The translations under genes were made by a program, and so were the position numbers. Below the pieces are notes generated by a model, which was given only the letters and a program-made list of their open reading frames with translations, was not told the DNA's origin and searched no databases. DNA of 64,000 bases from Candidatus Rhodoblastus alkanivorans (GTDB lineage: Bacteria; Pseudomonadota; Alphaproteobacteria; Rhizobiales; Beijerinckiaceae), in the NCBI RefSeq assembly GCF_022760755.1, contig NZ_JAIVFP010000001.1, positions 2,646,001 to 2,710,000 of the forward strand, in the 5' to 3' direction. Each line of letters starts with the position of its first letter. Positions within the stretch are counted from its first letter, which is position 1. This document shows, one piece after another, positions 26,980 through 34,448 of this stretch.

Positions 26980-28275
26980 ATGTCAGGAACTCGCGCGTTC
27001 TCTCTGTTCATCGCAGCGGCCTTACTCGCGTTGAGCTGGCTGAACGTTCAAGCTGCGGCGGCGGAACAATTTCCGCGCAAGCCGGCGCCGGAGGGCGCCA
27101 GGATCTACTTCTCAGACCTGAAAGACGGCGCCGCTGTTTCCTCGCGGTTCACGGTCCATTTCGCCGCCGAGAATATCGCGGTGGTTCCCACGGACAAGCC
27201 TGAGCCGAATTCCGGACATTTCCACATCATCATCGACAATCCACTGCCGCCCCCGGACGTTCCGATACCGAACGACCCGAATCATCTCCATTTCGGGCGC
27301 GGCCAGCAGGAGGCGGAAATCATCCTTCCGGCGGGGGACCACACCTTGCAACTGCTCATGGGCGACGAGCACCACATGCAGTTTATTCCGCCGGTGGCCT
27401 CCGAAGCCATTCATGTCCATGTCGGCGCCAGCACCGTCGAAAAGCCGCGCGTGCCCGCGCCGCCCGGCGCCAGGATCTCCTTCGTCGGCCTGGAGGACGG
27501 CGCGAAAATCCCGACCCATTCAACCGTGAAATTCGGCGCCAGCGGCGTGGTCATCGCGGCGGCCGGCAAAGCGAGCCAGGAAATTCCCGGTTCGGGCCAT
27601 TTCCATCTTCTGATCGACACCGACCTGCCGCCTCTGGATCGCGAAATCCCCAGCGACCCCAACCACATCCATTTCGGGCGCGGCCAGATGGAGACGCAAC
27701 TCGACCTCACGCCGGGGCCGCACACCTTGCAGCTGCTGCTCGGCGATTACGAGCACATCCCGCACGATCCGCCGATCATGTCGAAACTGATCCATGTCGT
27801 GGCGGTGGACAATGGCGCCCCCAAGACCGCGAGCGCCGCGCCGCCGCCCGGCCGGACGCCATCGCCGCCCGACGCCAGGGTCTATTTCATCTATCCGAAG
27901 AACGGCGACACCATCTATCCGCATTCGACCATACGTTTCGGTTTAAGCAATATGGGCGTGTGTCCAGCGGGGGTATACAAGCTGAACACCGGGCATCACC
28001 ATCTGCTGATCGACTTGCCGACGCCGCCGCTCGACAAGCCGCTGCCGAACGAGCCGAATCTCATGCATTTCGGCCGGGGCGAAACCGAGGTGAAGCTTTC
28101 GCTCTCTCCCGGCAAGCACACGCTACAGCTGATCTTCGCCGATTACCGGCATACCCCGCACGATCCGCCGGTCATATCGCAGAGGATCGAAGTGACCGTC
28201 CTGAAGCCGGGACAGCGATTGCATCCCGTGCAATACCATCACCACCATTATCACCATCGCCATTTGCGACACTGA
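26980..28275 (+). CDS. Periplasmic protein with three DUF4399 domains and a His-rich tail
   Basis: This 431-residue exported protein has a signal peptide (LFIAAALLALSWLNVQAAAA) and three consecutive copies of a domain of about 110 residues, at about 34-150, 155-270 and 288-407. Each copy runs GARIYF, a strand pair, SGHFHxxID with two or three histidines, PNDPNHLHFGRGQ, PGxHTLQLLxGDxxH and PPxxS. This is the DUF4399 pattern, whose function is unknown. The conserved histidines suggest metal binding, and the C-terminus has ten histidines in its last 14 residues. I chose ATG 26980, which follows GGAGG; a GTG at 26938 is upstream. A single-domain paralogue follows 37 bases later. Confidence 0.85.
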   Translation: MSGTRAFSLFIAAALLALSWLNVQAAAAEQFPRKPAPEGARIYFSDLKDGAAVSSRFTVHFAAENIAVVPTDKPEPNSGHFHIIIDNPLPPPDVPIPNDPNHLHFGRGQQEAEIILPAGDHTLQLLMGDEHHMQFIPPVASEAIHVHVGASTVEKPRVPAPPGARISFVGLEDGAKIPTHSTVKFGASGVVIAAAGKASQEIPGSGHFHLLIDTDLPPLDREIPSDPNHIHFGRGQMETQLDLTPGPHTLQLLLGDYEHIPHDPPIMSKLIHVVAVDNGAPKTASAAPPPGRTPSPPDARVYFIYPKNGDTIYPHSTIRFGLSNMGVCPAGVYKLNTGHHHLLIDLPTPPLDKPLPNEPNLMHFGRGETEVKLSLSPGKHTLQLIFADYRHTPHDPPVISQRIEVTVLKPGQRLHPVQYHHHHYHHRHLRH

Positions 28276-28312
28276 TGGCCGGCCTCGCCGACAAATTGGG
28301 AGGGAGCGACCG

Positions 28313-28741
28313 ATGTTCATGCGAGCTGCGATTCCGGCGGCTTTGGCGCTGATCCTCGCCGCCGTCCTTTCCGGCGCCGCGATCGCCGGCACGCCGTCGC
28401 CGCCCGGCGCGAGGGTCTATTTTCATTATCCGATCGACGGCATCCATGTGCCTCAGCGTTTCACCGTGCGCATCGGCCTCAGCGGCATGGGCGTCGCTCC
28501 GGCAGGCGTGGACAAGCCCAATACCGGCCACCACCATCTGCTGGTCGACACCAACGTCGGTGATCTCTCCAAGCCGATTCCCAATGACTACAACCACATT
28601 CATCTGGGCAACGGCCAGACGGAGGTGACTTTGACGCTTCCGCCCGGTCGTCATACGCTCCAGCTGCTGATGGGCGATTACAAGCACATCCCGCATACGC
28701 CGCCGGTCATGTCGAAAAAGATAACGATCTATGTGCGTTGA
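28313..28741 (+). CDS. Periplasmic single-domain DUF4399 protein
   Basis: This 142-residue exported protein has a signal peptide (IPAALALILAAVLSGAAIAG) and one DUF4399 domain with the same landmarks as its neighbour: GARVYFHYP, NTGHHHLLVD, DYNHIHLGNGQTE, PGRHTLQLLMGDYKHIP and PPVMSKKITI. It is closest in wording to the third domain of the preceding gene (both have MGV-PAGV and NTGHHHLL), so a tandem gene duplication is likely. The stop overlaps the start of the next gene by 11 bases. Confidence 0.85.
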   Translation: MFMRAAIPAALALILAAVLSGAAIAGTPSPPGARVYFHYPIDGIHVPQRFTVRIGLSGMGVAPAGVDKPNTGHHHLLVDTNVGDLSKPIPNDYNHIHLGNGQTEVTLTLPPGRHTLQLLMGDYKHIPHTPPVMSKKITIYVR

Positions 28742-29951
28742 AATTCGGACCTGTTCAACAGCTTTGTGGGATCGGCGCCCCGTTTACGGTTCGGAAGCTG
28801 GAAGGCGGAGCGGCCTTCGATGGACGGCCGCCGTCGCTGCGGCGGTCGGCGCCTTTTTCGTTTTTTTCCCGCCTCCGGCTCGCGCCGCGTCCGTAAAGGA
28901 GGCGCCCACGCTCGGGACGATGCGGCGGCCACTGGCGTCGGACCGGGCGTCCGCGCCGCGAATGCTGGCCGCCAACGAAACGGTCGCGGCGGCTGAATCG
29001 CTTGAAGTTCGTTTTTGGAACGATATCAAGGATCGCGGGTCGGCGCGCGATTTCGAAATCTATCTGGAAGCTTTTCCCAACGGCCGGTTCGCCAGTGAGG
29101 CGCGCGAGCGCCTGCGCAAGTTGCAATCGGGCGCCCCCGCCGCGCCACCGTCCAAACCCGCCGAAATCGCGCCGGCGCCAGTTCCCACACCCACTCAAAC
29201 CGCGCCGTCTCCTCTTCCGGCCCCGGCGCCGGCCAAATCCGCTTCTGCCGACAGGGATTGTTCGCACTGTCCGGAAATGGTCAGGATTCCCGCCGGCTCT
29301 TTCGAAATGGGCTCAAGGGAGATGTTCCCGTTCGAGGCGCCCGTTCACCGCGTCGTCATTCCATCGGCGTTCTATATCGCGAAACGGGAAATCTCGCTGG
29401 CCGAATGGGACGCTTGCGTCGCCGATAAGGGTTGCGCCTATGCCCCGGCGCAGACGGCCCCCGACCGCGCGACAATGCCGGTGACCAATCTCAGTTGGGA
29501 CGACACGCAGCAATATGTCCATTGGCTTTCAAAAAAAACGGGCCGGACTTACCGGCTGCCGAGCGAGGCCGAATGGGAATACGCCGCGCGCGGCGGCGCG
29601 ACGACGACCTATCCCTGGGGCGCGAAAATGGAAAGGAATCGCGTCAATTGTTCCGGTTGCAACGCCAGGCCGAGCGATGGTCCGGTTACGCCCGGCGCCT
29701 ATCCTCCCAACGCATTCGGGCTTTACAACATGTTGGGCAACGCCGCCGAGTGGGTGGAGGATTGCTGGCACGATTCCTACCGTTCAGCCCCCTCGGACGG
29801 CTCCGCCTGGGTCACGCCCCGCTGCCAGGAGCGTGTCTTGCGCGGCGGCGCGTTCAACAGCGACCCGCGCTTTGTGCGTTCGGCTTCGCGTTACAAATAT
29901 GATTTCGACGTGCGCTATGAAGCCAACGGATTTCGTGTCGTGCGCGAGTAA
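28731..29951 (+). CDS. Exported SUMF1/FGE-like protein, probably non-catalytic (TagR-like?)
   Basis: This 406-residue protein has an N-terminal signal or anchor (TAAVAAAVGAFFVFF, about 32-46), a Pro/Ala linker and a formylglycine-generating-enzyme-type domain from about 183: MVRIPAGSFEMGS, SWDDTQQYVHWLSKKTGRTY, RLPSEAEWEYAARGG, GNAAEWVEDCW and RVLRGGAF. True formylglycine-generating enzymes have two copper-binding cysteines just after RGGSF; here that stretch reads NSDPRFVRSAS with no cysteine, so catalysis is unlikely. In Pseudomonas, TagR (PppB) is a periplasmic protein of this family that acts upstream of PpkA, and the same gene set (PpkA, PppA, Fha) is present here. The TagR assignment is by analogy. 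Confidence 0.85.
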   Translation: MCVEIRTCSTALWDRRPVYGSEAGRRSGLRWTAAVAAAVGAFFVFFPPPARAASVKEAPTLGTMRRPLASDRASAPRMLAANETVAAAESLEVRFWNDIKDRGSARDFEIYLEAFPNGRFASEARERLRKLQSGAPAAPPSKPAEIAPAPVPTPTQTAPSPLPAPAPAKSASADRDCSHCPEMVRIPAGSFEMGSREMFPFEAPVHRVVIPSAFYIAKREISLAEWDACVADKGCAYAPAQTAPDRATMPVTNLSWDDTQQYVHWLSKKTGRTYRLPSEAEWEYAARGGATTTYPWGAKMERNRVNCSGCNARPSDGPVTPGAYPPNAFGLYNMLGNAAEWVEDCWHDSYRSAPSDGSAWVTPRCQERVLRGGAFNSDPRFVRSASRYKYDFDVRYEANGFRVVRE

Positions 29952-29962
29952 GGCGCGGCGCG

Positions 29963-31405
29963 TCAGGGTTGGACAGGCTCGGGGGCCGGCTTCGGCGTGA
30001 CGCCGCCGGCGGTTTCGCGGACTTCCGACTGACCGCCCGCGCGCTGCAGTCGTTGCGCAGCGATGCGCTCCACCTGCTTGCGAACGAGATCGCGAATTTC
30101 GGCATCGAGCCGGTCCGCCTCGGCGCCCGCCGCTTTCTCGCGGTGCAAAATCAATTGATGCAGCCGGTAACGCTCCGCAGCGATCTCCAACTCTTGGCGT
30201 TCCTGACGATTCTTTTCGGCGAGACGCTCGACTTCGCTGCGAACGGCGGTGGCGTCCGCGGCGCTCGCCGGCGCCGGCTGCGCTTTGCCCAAACGCTCCT
30301 TGATCAGGCGTTCAACCGCCTCGCGGTCCGCCTCGCGCCGCGTTGCCTGCTCCTGCAAAGCCCGCCGTTCGACTTCCTCTCTCGCCTGGCGCAAGGCGTC
30401 GAGGCGCTTTTGTTCCTGGTCGGCCTTTTCCTGCTGCGCCTTTTGCAGCGCCCTGGCCTGGTCTTCGCTTTGTTGCAGCAGGCGCTGGTCGCGCTCAAGC
30501 TCGATTTTGGCGAAAATCTCAAGTTTGCGCCGCGCTTCGGGGATATGCGAGGATTGCGGATAGCTCTGAATGAACCGCTCGAAATCCGCCGCCTGGGTGG
30601 AATCGGCAATGCGCGACCACGCTTGCGCGTCCGACGTGATGGGGTTGAGGTAGAAGTCGCCGATGAGGGAAATGGAAACCTCCGGCCGCTGCCGGCCATT
30701 GGTCTGCTCATAGACATCCTGCGTCACGCGCCGGAAAAGCGTGGCGATCTCGAGATCCGGTTCGGCGAGGCGGTGGATGAAAGCGTCGGTGAACGGGCTG
30801 TTGTGGTCCGTTCCGTCCTGGGCGGTGTGGTTGGGAGAGGTCGCATAAGCGATCACGAATCCTTCGGAAGCATCGATTCGCGCCAGCCCGCGGTCCTGGA
30901 TCGAACGGGTGACTCCGGCAAAGCGCCTGTCCAGCGGATTGTCGCGACAAGTGTCGAGCATCACGATCTTGACGCCGGGAACGCGGTCGAACGCCTCCAT
31001 GACATGGGGCATTTCGATCGCCCGAAATTGCAGGTCGACCTGGTCGCGCACCTCGATGTCGACGGGAAGAATATAATTCTGCTGCTGGTACGCGACTCCG
31101 TGGCCGGCGTAATAGAACAGCGCCGCTGAAGCCCCCGCCGCCTTGCGCGCGAATTCAGCCAGGGCCTTGTCAAAGCCGTCCTTGGTCAAATCCGTGCGCA
31201 GGATGACCTCGAAGCCGACCTTACGCAAAGCCCGCGCCATATCTTCGGCGTCGTTGGTTGGATTGACGAGGCGATTGATGGATTTGTAATTGCCATTGCC
31301 GACGACGAGAGCGACTCGCTGCTCATCCGCCCAAGCGATGGCCACGCCAACGACCCCGGCGACAAAACTCGCAATGATGATCCCGAAAAAGTACCTGGGC
31401 TTCAT
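29963..31405 (-). CDS. Exported caspase-like (peptidase C14) protein with coiled-coil tail
   Basis: This 480-residue protein has a signal peptide (FFGIIIASFVAGVVGVAIAW) and a caspase p20-like domain at about 28-260: RVALVVGNGNYKSINRL, ALFYYAGHGV with the catalytic His, and VKIVMLDTCRDNP with the catalytic Cys. The second half (about 290-465) is charged and rich in Glu, Arg, Gln and Lys with heptad-like spacing, so a long coiled coil is likely. I chose ATG 31405, as the upstream 23 codons precede the signal peptide. It faces the T6SS operon, ending 11 bases from the SUMF1-like gene. Both catalytic residues are present, so it may be an active envelope protease with Arg/Lys specificity, as in metacaspases. 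Confidence 0.88.
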   Translation of the reverse strand: MKPRYFFGIIIASFVAGVVGVAIAWADEQRVALVVGNGNYKSINRLVNPTNDAEDMARALRKVGFEVILRTDLTKDGFDKALAEFARKAAGASAALFYYAGHGVAYQQQNYILPVDIEVRDQVDLQFRAIEMPHVMEAFDRVPGVKIVMLDTCRDNPLDRRFAGVTRSIQDRGLARIDASEGFVIAYATSPNHTAQDGTDHNSPFTDAFIHRLAEPDLEIATLFRRVTQDVYEQTNGRQRPEVSISLIGDFYLNPITSDAQAWSRIADSTQAADFERFIQSYPQSSHIPEARRKLEIFAKIELERDQRLLQQSEDQARALQKAQQEKADQEQKRLDALRQAREEVERRALQEQATRREADREAVERLIKERLGKAQPAPASAADATAVRSEVERLAEKNRQERQELEIAAERYRLHQLILHREKAAGAEADRLDAEIRDLVRKQVERIAAQRLQRAGGQSEVRETAGGVTPKPAPEPVQP

Positions 31406-31866
31406 GACGATACGCACCCAACGGTCGGGACCGGCCAGACCCAATAACATAGGATTACGTCGAACAATCTGCAACTTCTGTCTTTTTTCGGTAGCGTCTC
31501 AGTTTGAAACATAAAAAGTTTGAAGGCTGAATAGCCCCGAGTTTTCTAGACGCCTTCGGATCTCGTTTTCTGCTGGCGTCGGACCGCCCAAACGCGGCAT
31601 ATGCGCGCGGGCTGCAACCGAGCGCTTGATCCTGCGTTGATGTTTCGCGTTGCCTCCCCGCCGATGCGCCGGTCTCACGATTTCAAACCATGAGCCGCCC
31701 CAATGCCTCCGCTTTCCCGTCGCAAATGGACCGTCTTTCGTCCGCGCGGCCGCATCCTGGCGCCGGTCGGCGGACGAGGGCCTCTATCGCAACCTGGTCG
31801 AACGCGACCGCATCCGGCAGGCGGCTTGAAGCGTCCGCCGTCAACGCCTTGCAAGGGAGCAAATCG
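31406..31866. other. Non-coding gap with no recognised element
   Basis: This 461-base gap separates the divergent caspase-like gene and the small unknown gene at 31867. It should contain promoters for both. I see no convincing -35/-10 pair, RNA gene or terminator. An open frame from 31690 runs in frame into the downstream gene, but its Arg/Ser/Ala-rich codons look non-coding. Confidence 0.4.
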
Positions 31867-32292
31867 ATGGTCAAAGCCAAAGTCGTCGTTCGCGACCTGG
31901 ATCGGTCCAAACCCTTTCACGAGCTGGATTTCGAACTGCCCGAAATCCCGGCGATCGGCAGCTATCTCTCTATCCGGCGGCCCGATGCGGCCCCTCCCTT
32001 CGGCGAGGATTTCGTCGTGCACGCCGTCTGGTGGCGGCTTTCCCATCCCGCGGCCGGCGCGGAGGGCGGCGGCGCGGCGGAGGGCGGAAAATTGCAGGAA
32101 ATCCTCATCGAATGCGGTCCGGCGACCAGCCCCTATTCATCCGATGAATGGTTGCGCTGGGCGGATGGGGCGCGTGCGCGGGGTCTTTGCGTGCCCGCTA
32201 TCGGCGCCGGGCGCCGCGCGATTCGCGATGGCGAGCCGGAACCCGACGCCACCATCCCGCTCGAAGAGCTGAACGCGTCGAACGACGAGTAA
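31867..32292 (+). CDS. Small cytoplasmic protein of unknown function
   Basis: This 141-residue acidic protein starts MVKAKVVVRDLDRSKPFHEL after an AAGGGAGC ribosome site. It has alternating strands at the beginning (FELPEIPAIGSYLSIRRP), a Gly/Ala/Glu-rich loop (GGGAAEGG) and a helix-rich end with the segment CGPATSPYSSDEWLRWADG. No signal peptide, membrane segment or metal motif is visible, and I do not recognise the family. An in-frame ATG at 31690 would add 59 residues of low-quality coding sequence. The neighbours give no operon link, as gaps of about 460 and 515 bases lie on either side. Confidence 0.6.
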   Translation: MVKAKVVVRDLDRSKPFHELDFELPEIPAIGSYLSIRRPDAAPPFGEDFVVHAVWWRLSHPAAGAEGGGAAEGGKLQEILIECGPATSPYSSDEWLRWADGARARGLCVPAIGAGRRAIRDGEPEPDATIPLEELNASNDE

Positions 32293-32807
32293 TGGCTCGG
32301 GCGGCGGCTCACGGCCCAACTCCGGCGCGCGGCGCGGCTTTCTCGCGGCCCGAACGTCTCCTTACGGAAAGCGCCATGCGACCAAGCCGGGGAAGGTTTC
32401 CTATCAGCATCTCCGTCACCGGATCGAATCCTGCAACAGAAGGCTTGCGGCGTTGCGCCGCGAGCAGATGAGGGGGAAAGTTGCCGCGCGCATTGTCGTT
32501 CCGGCGCGTTTTTCTTCCCGCCTCGTCGGGCGCGCAACCGCCAGGCTCAAGTTAGACTGGCGTCAATATTAGAGCGATCGGCGCCAATTTTTTACTCACG
32601 TGGCCCGTCCCATTTGACACGTCGCATGTTCGGTTCGCCCTCAGCTTTGTCGCGATCTTTTCACCTTTGCGTGGATTTGCACAAATTGTCCTTGCGGAGT
32701 AGCGTCATTTTGGATCGGACACCCGGGAAATATTCAGTCGCGGCGGGAACAAGTCTTGCTCGCGGGCAGTAGAAGCAATCCCGCTTCAAAAACCCGAGGG
32801 CATGTTG
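32293..32807. other. Non-coding leader region before the ferredoxin-ferritin gene
   Basis: These 515 bases should hold the promoter for the ferredoxin-ferritin gene. I looked for a sigma-54 site (GG-N10-GC) and for NifA-type TGT-N10-ACA boxes and found neither. The part from about 32560 is noticeably richer in A+T than its surroundings. No RNA gene is evident. Confidence 0.4.
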
Positions 32808-33704
32808 ATGGCCAACATCACCTTCTCATCGCCGTCCCTATCGCGCGACGTGACGGTTTACGCCGTGGCGGGCGATCGTGGCACCATTCTCGCCGTCGCC
32901 AAAGCCAACAAAATCCCGATTCCCTTCGACTGCCAGGACGGCGAATGCGGCTCCTGTCTCGTCGAAGTCGAAATCCTGAGCGAAAAGCGTCCCTATGGCA
33001 TTGCCTTGACCGAAAAGGAAAAGGAAGCGCTGCGCCAGCTCGGCAAGATCACCAGGGAAGAAGTCGCCAACGCCGAAGTCAACGACATGCCGCCGCGCTA
33101 TCGGTTGGCCTGCCAGTGCTTCGTCCGCAACGAGGACATTCTGGTGAAATTCGCCGGCGACGAGACGATTCCCGCCCAGCCGCCGCACCTTTCCACCGCC
33201 GCCAAGATCTATACGGGCGGGATGGAGATCAGTTCCGCCGACCACTTCCTCGCCCATGCGATCAAGGTCGAGGAAGACGCCGCCACCCATTTCGACGGCC
33301 TCGCCGCGTCGATGGAATTGTGTGGCAACGCCGAGGTCGGCAAGCTGTTCCGCCAGCTCGCCGGCTATTCCCGCCTGCATCTTAAGCAGGCCAAGGAGCG
33401 CGCCAAGGGCAAGGACCTCACCGCGCAGATCCCGCCGGATTACGTCTGGCCCGAGCACGCCACGCCGGAACGCACCTCGCTGCTCGCCGGCGACGCCGAT
33501 GTGTCGCGTCTCGACGCCCTGCGCGCGGCGCTCTCCGGCGAGAAGCGCGGCTACGAATTCTATTACGCCGTCAGCGGAACCTCGAAAATCCCCGAGGTCG
33601 TCGCGCTGGCCAAGGAATTCGTCAAGGAAGAGGCCGAGCACGTCAAGATTCTCGAAGCCTGGATCGCCCGCGAGGAATGGCTGGCGACCAAGCACGCGGT
33701 CTAA
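32808..33704 (+). CDS. [2Fe-2S] ferredoxin - ferritin-like domain fusion
   Basis: This 298-residue cytoplasmic protein joins two redox/iron modules. Residues 1 to about 120 are a plant-type [2Fe-2S] ferredoxin with CQDGECGSC (C-x4-C-x2-C) and a later fourth cysteine in RLACQCF. From memory, the opening MANITFSSPSLSRDVTVYAV resembles ferredoxins encoded with nitrogen-fixation genes in Rhizobiales. Residues about 140-298 form a ferritin-like/rubrerythrin-type four-helix domain with HFLAHAIKVEEDAATHF and KEFVKEEAEHVKILEAW, which supply Glu and His ligands for a di-iron site. A DQDG-like insertion is absent. ATG 32808 has GAGGG at eight bases; ATG 32802 has only two. A simple electron path from cluster to di-iron centre is the natural inference. 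Confidence 0.85.
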   Translation: MANITFSSPSLSRDVTVYAVAGDRGTILAVAKANKIPIPFDCQDGECGSCLVEVEILSEKRPYGIALTEKEKEALRQLGKITREEVANAEVNDMPPRYRLACQCFVRNEDILVKFAGDETIPAQPPHLSTAAKIYTGGMEISSADHFLAHAIKVEEDAATHFDGLAASMELCGNAEVGKLFRQLAGYSRLHLKQAKERAKGKDLTAQIPPDYVWPEHATPERTSLLAGDADVSRLDALRAALSGEKRGYEFYYAVSGTSKIPEVVALAKEFVKEEAEHVKILEAWIAREEWLATKHAV

Positions 33705-33708
33705 TCGC

Positions 33709-33747
33709 CGCGCGCCATGGATCATTGGAAATGAGCCATGGCGTGCG
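33709..33747 (+). repeat. Strong hairpin 1 after the ferredoxin-ferritin gene
   Basis: Arms of 18 bases (33709-33726 and 33730-33747) pair around a GGA loop, with one mismatch and one G-U pair. The arm includes CCATGG on both sides. It starts four bases after the stop codon. No T-run follows, so it is not a standard terminator. Confidence 0.6.
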
Positions 33748-33776
33748 CGCCGACCAGCGCGGCGGCCACTGATGCC

Positions 33777-33822
33777 GCCATTGGCCCTTGTCTCCGACGA
33801 ATCGGAGGCGAGGGCCAATGGC
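33777..33822 (+). repeat. Strong hairpin 2 between the two ferritin-like genes
   Basis: Twelve perfectly paired bases (GCCATTGGCCCT with its complement) continue into a further nine pairs, two of them G-U, around a four-base loop. The 46-base palindrome is stable in either strand's RNA and lacks a T-run. Confidence 0.65.
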
Positions 33823-33840
33823 GTCACCCGAAAAAGTCCT

Positions 33841-33870
33841 CCCCGCCTTCACGCGGGGTGGAGCCCCGCG
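33841..33870 (+). promoter_or_regulatory. Mutually exclusive small stems before the second ferritin gene
   Basis: The central segment GCGGGG (33853-33858) can pair with CCCCGC upstream (33841-33846), or with its flank CGCGGGG (33852-33858) to CCCCGCG downstream (33864-33870). The two stems cannot coexist, which is the layout of an RNA switch or attenuator. It ends 34 bases before the next start codon. No ligand or leader peptide is evident. Confidence 0.3.
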
Positions 33871-33904
33871 CCTGAGAAGCGCGTCCAGCACATGGAGAGG
33901 CCCA

Positions 33905-34381
33905 ATGCTTACGGTCGAGGAATTTCTCGCCTATTCCATTCATCTCGAGGCGGAAGCGGCGGCTCGTTTCGGCGAACTGGCCGACGCCATGGAGAACGGC
34001 GGCAACAAGGAAGTGGCCGAACTCTTCCGCCGCCTGGCGAATTATTCGCGCATGCATCTCGCCGACGCCCAGGCGCGGTCCGGCTTTCGCGATATTCCCA
34101 AGCTCGAACCGCAGGATTTTGTCTGGCCGGACCTCGAAAGCCCGGAAAGCGCCGCGATCTGGGGCGCCGACCCGATGCTCGGCCGCGGCGAGGCCCTGCA
34201 GGTGGCCCTTGCCGCCGAAACCGCCGGCCACGACTATTACAAATCTGTCCTCGATACGACCGACGATCCGGAAGTCAAACGGTTCGCGGCCGCATTCGTC
34301 GCGGAGGAAGCCGGCCATGTCGCCGAGTTGAAGAAATGGATCGCGGCCCACGAAACGGGCAAGACGGGGACCGCGGACTGA
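33905..34381 (+). CDS. Ferritin-like / rubrerythrin-type di-iron protein
   Basis: This 158-residue protein is a free-standing ferritin-like domain and a clear paralogue of the second half of the upstream fusion. LEAEAAARFGELADAMENGG, FRRLANYSRMHLADAQ, ETAGHDYYKS and VAEEAGHVAELKKW line up with the matching helices there and keep the Glu and His ligands. The ATG at 33905 follows GGAGAGG. Rubrerythrin-like proteins reduce peroxide or handle iron; which applies is not visible. The 200-base gap from the fusion gene is filled with hairpins. Confidence 0.82.
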   Translation: MLTVEEFLAYSIHLEAEAAARFGELADAMENGGNKEVAELFRRLANYSRMHLADAQARSGFRDIPKLEPQDFVWPDLESPESAAIWGADPMLGRGEALQVALAAETAGHDYYKSVLDTTDDPEVKRFAAAFVAEEAGHVAELKKWIAAHETGKTGTAD

Positions 34382-34448
34382 AAGCGCTCATTCCGCCGCC
34401 GCTCCCGCGAGGACGCGGCAGCGCGCAATTCTCTGATCGGATATAGCG

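Noticed and set aside
32404-32440. T-loop-like wording (GGATCGAATCC) suggesting a tRNA
   Set aside because: No acceptor stem, anticodon arm or CCA-adjacent pairing could be built around it. No tRNA was found anywhere in the window.
32560-32807. Possible sigma-54 or NifA site before the ferredoxin-ferritin gene
   Set aside because: No GG-N10-GC pair with consensus flanks and no TGT-N10-ACA box could be found.
33777-33870. Short spaced palindromes considered as a CRISPR array
   Set aside because: The units differ in sequence and size, with no constant direct repeat or spacers and no cas gene nearby.
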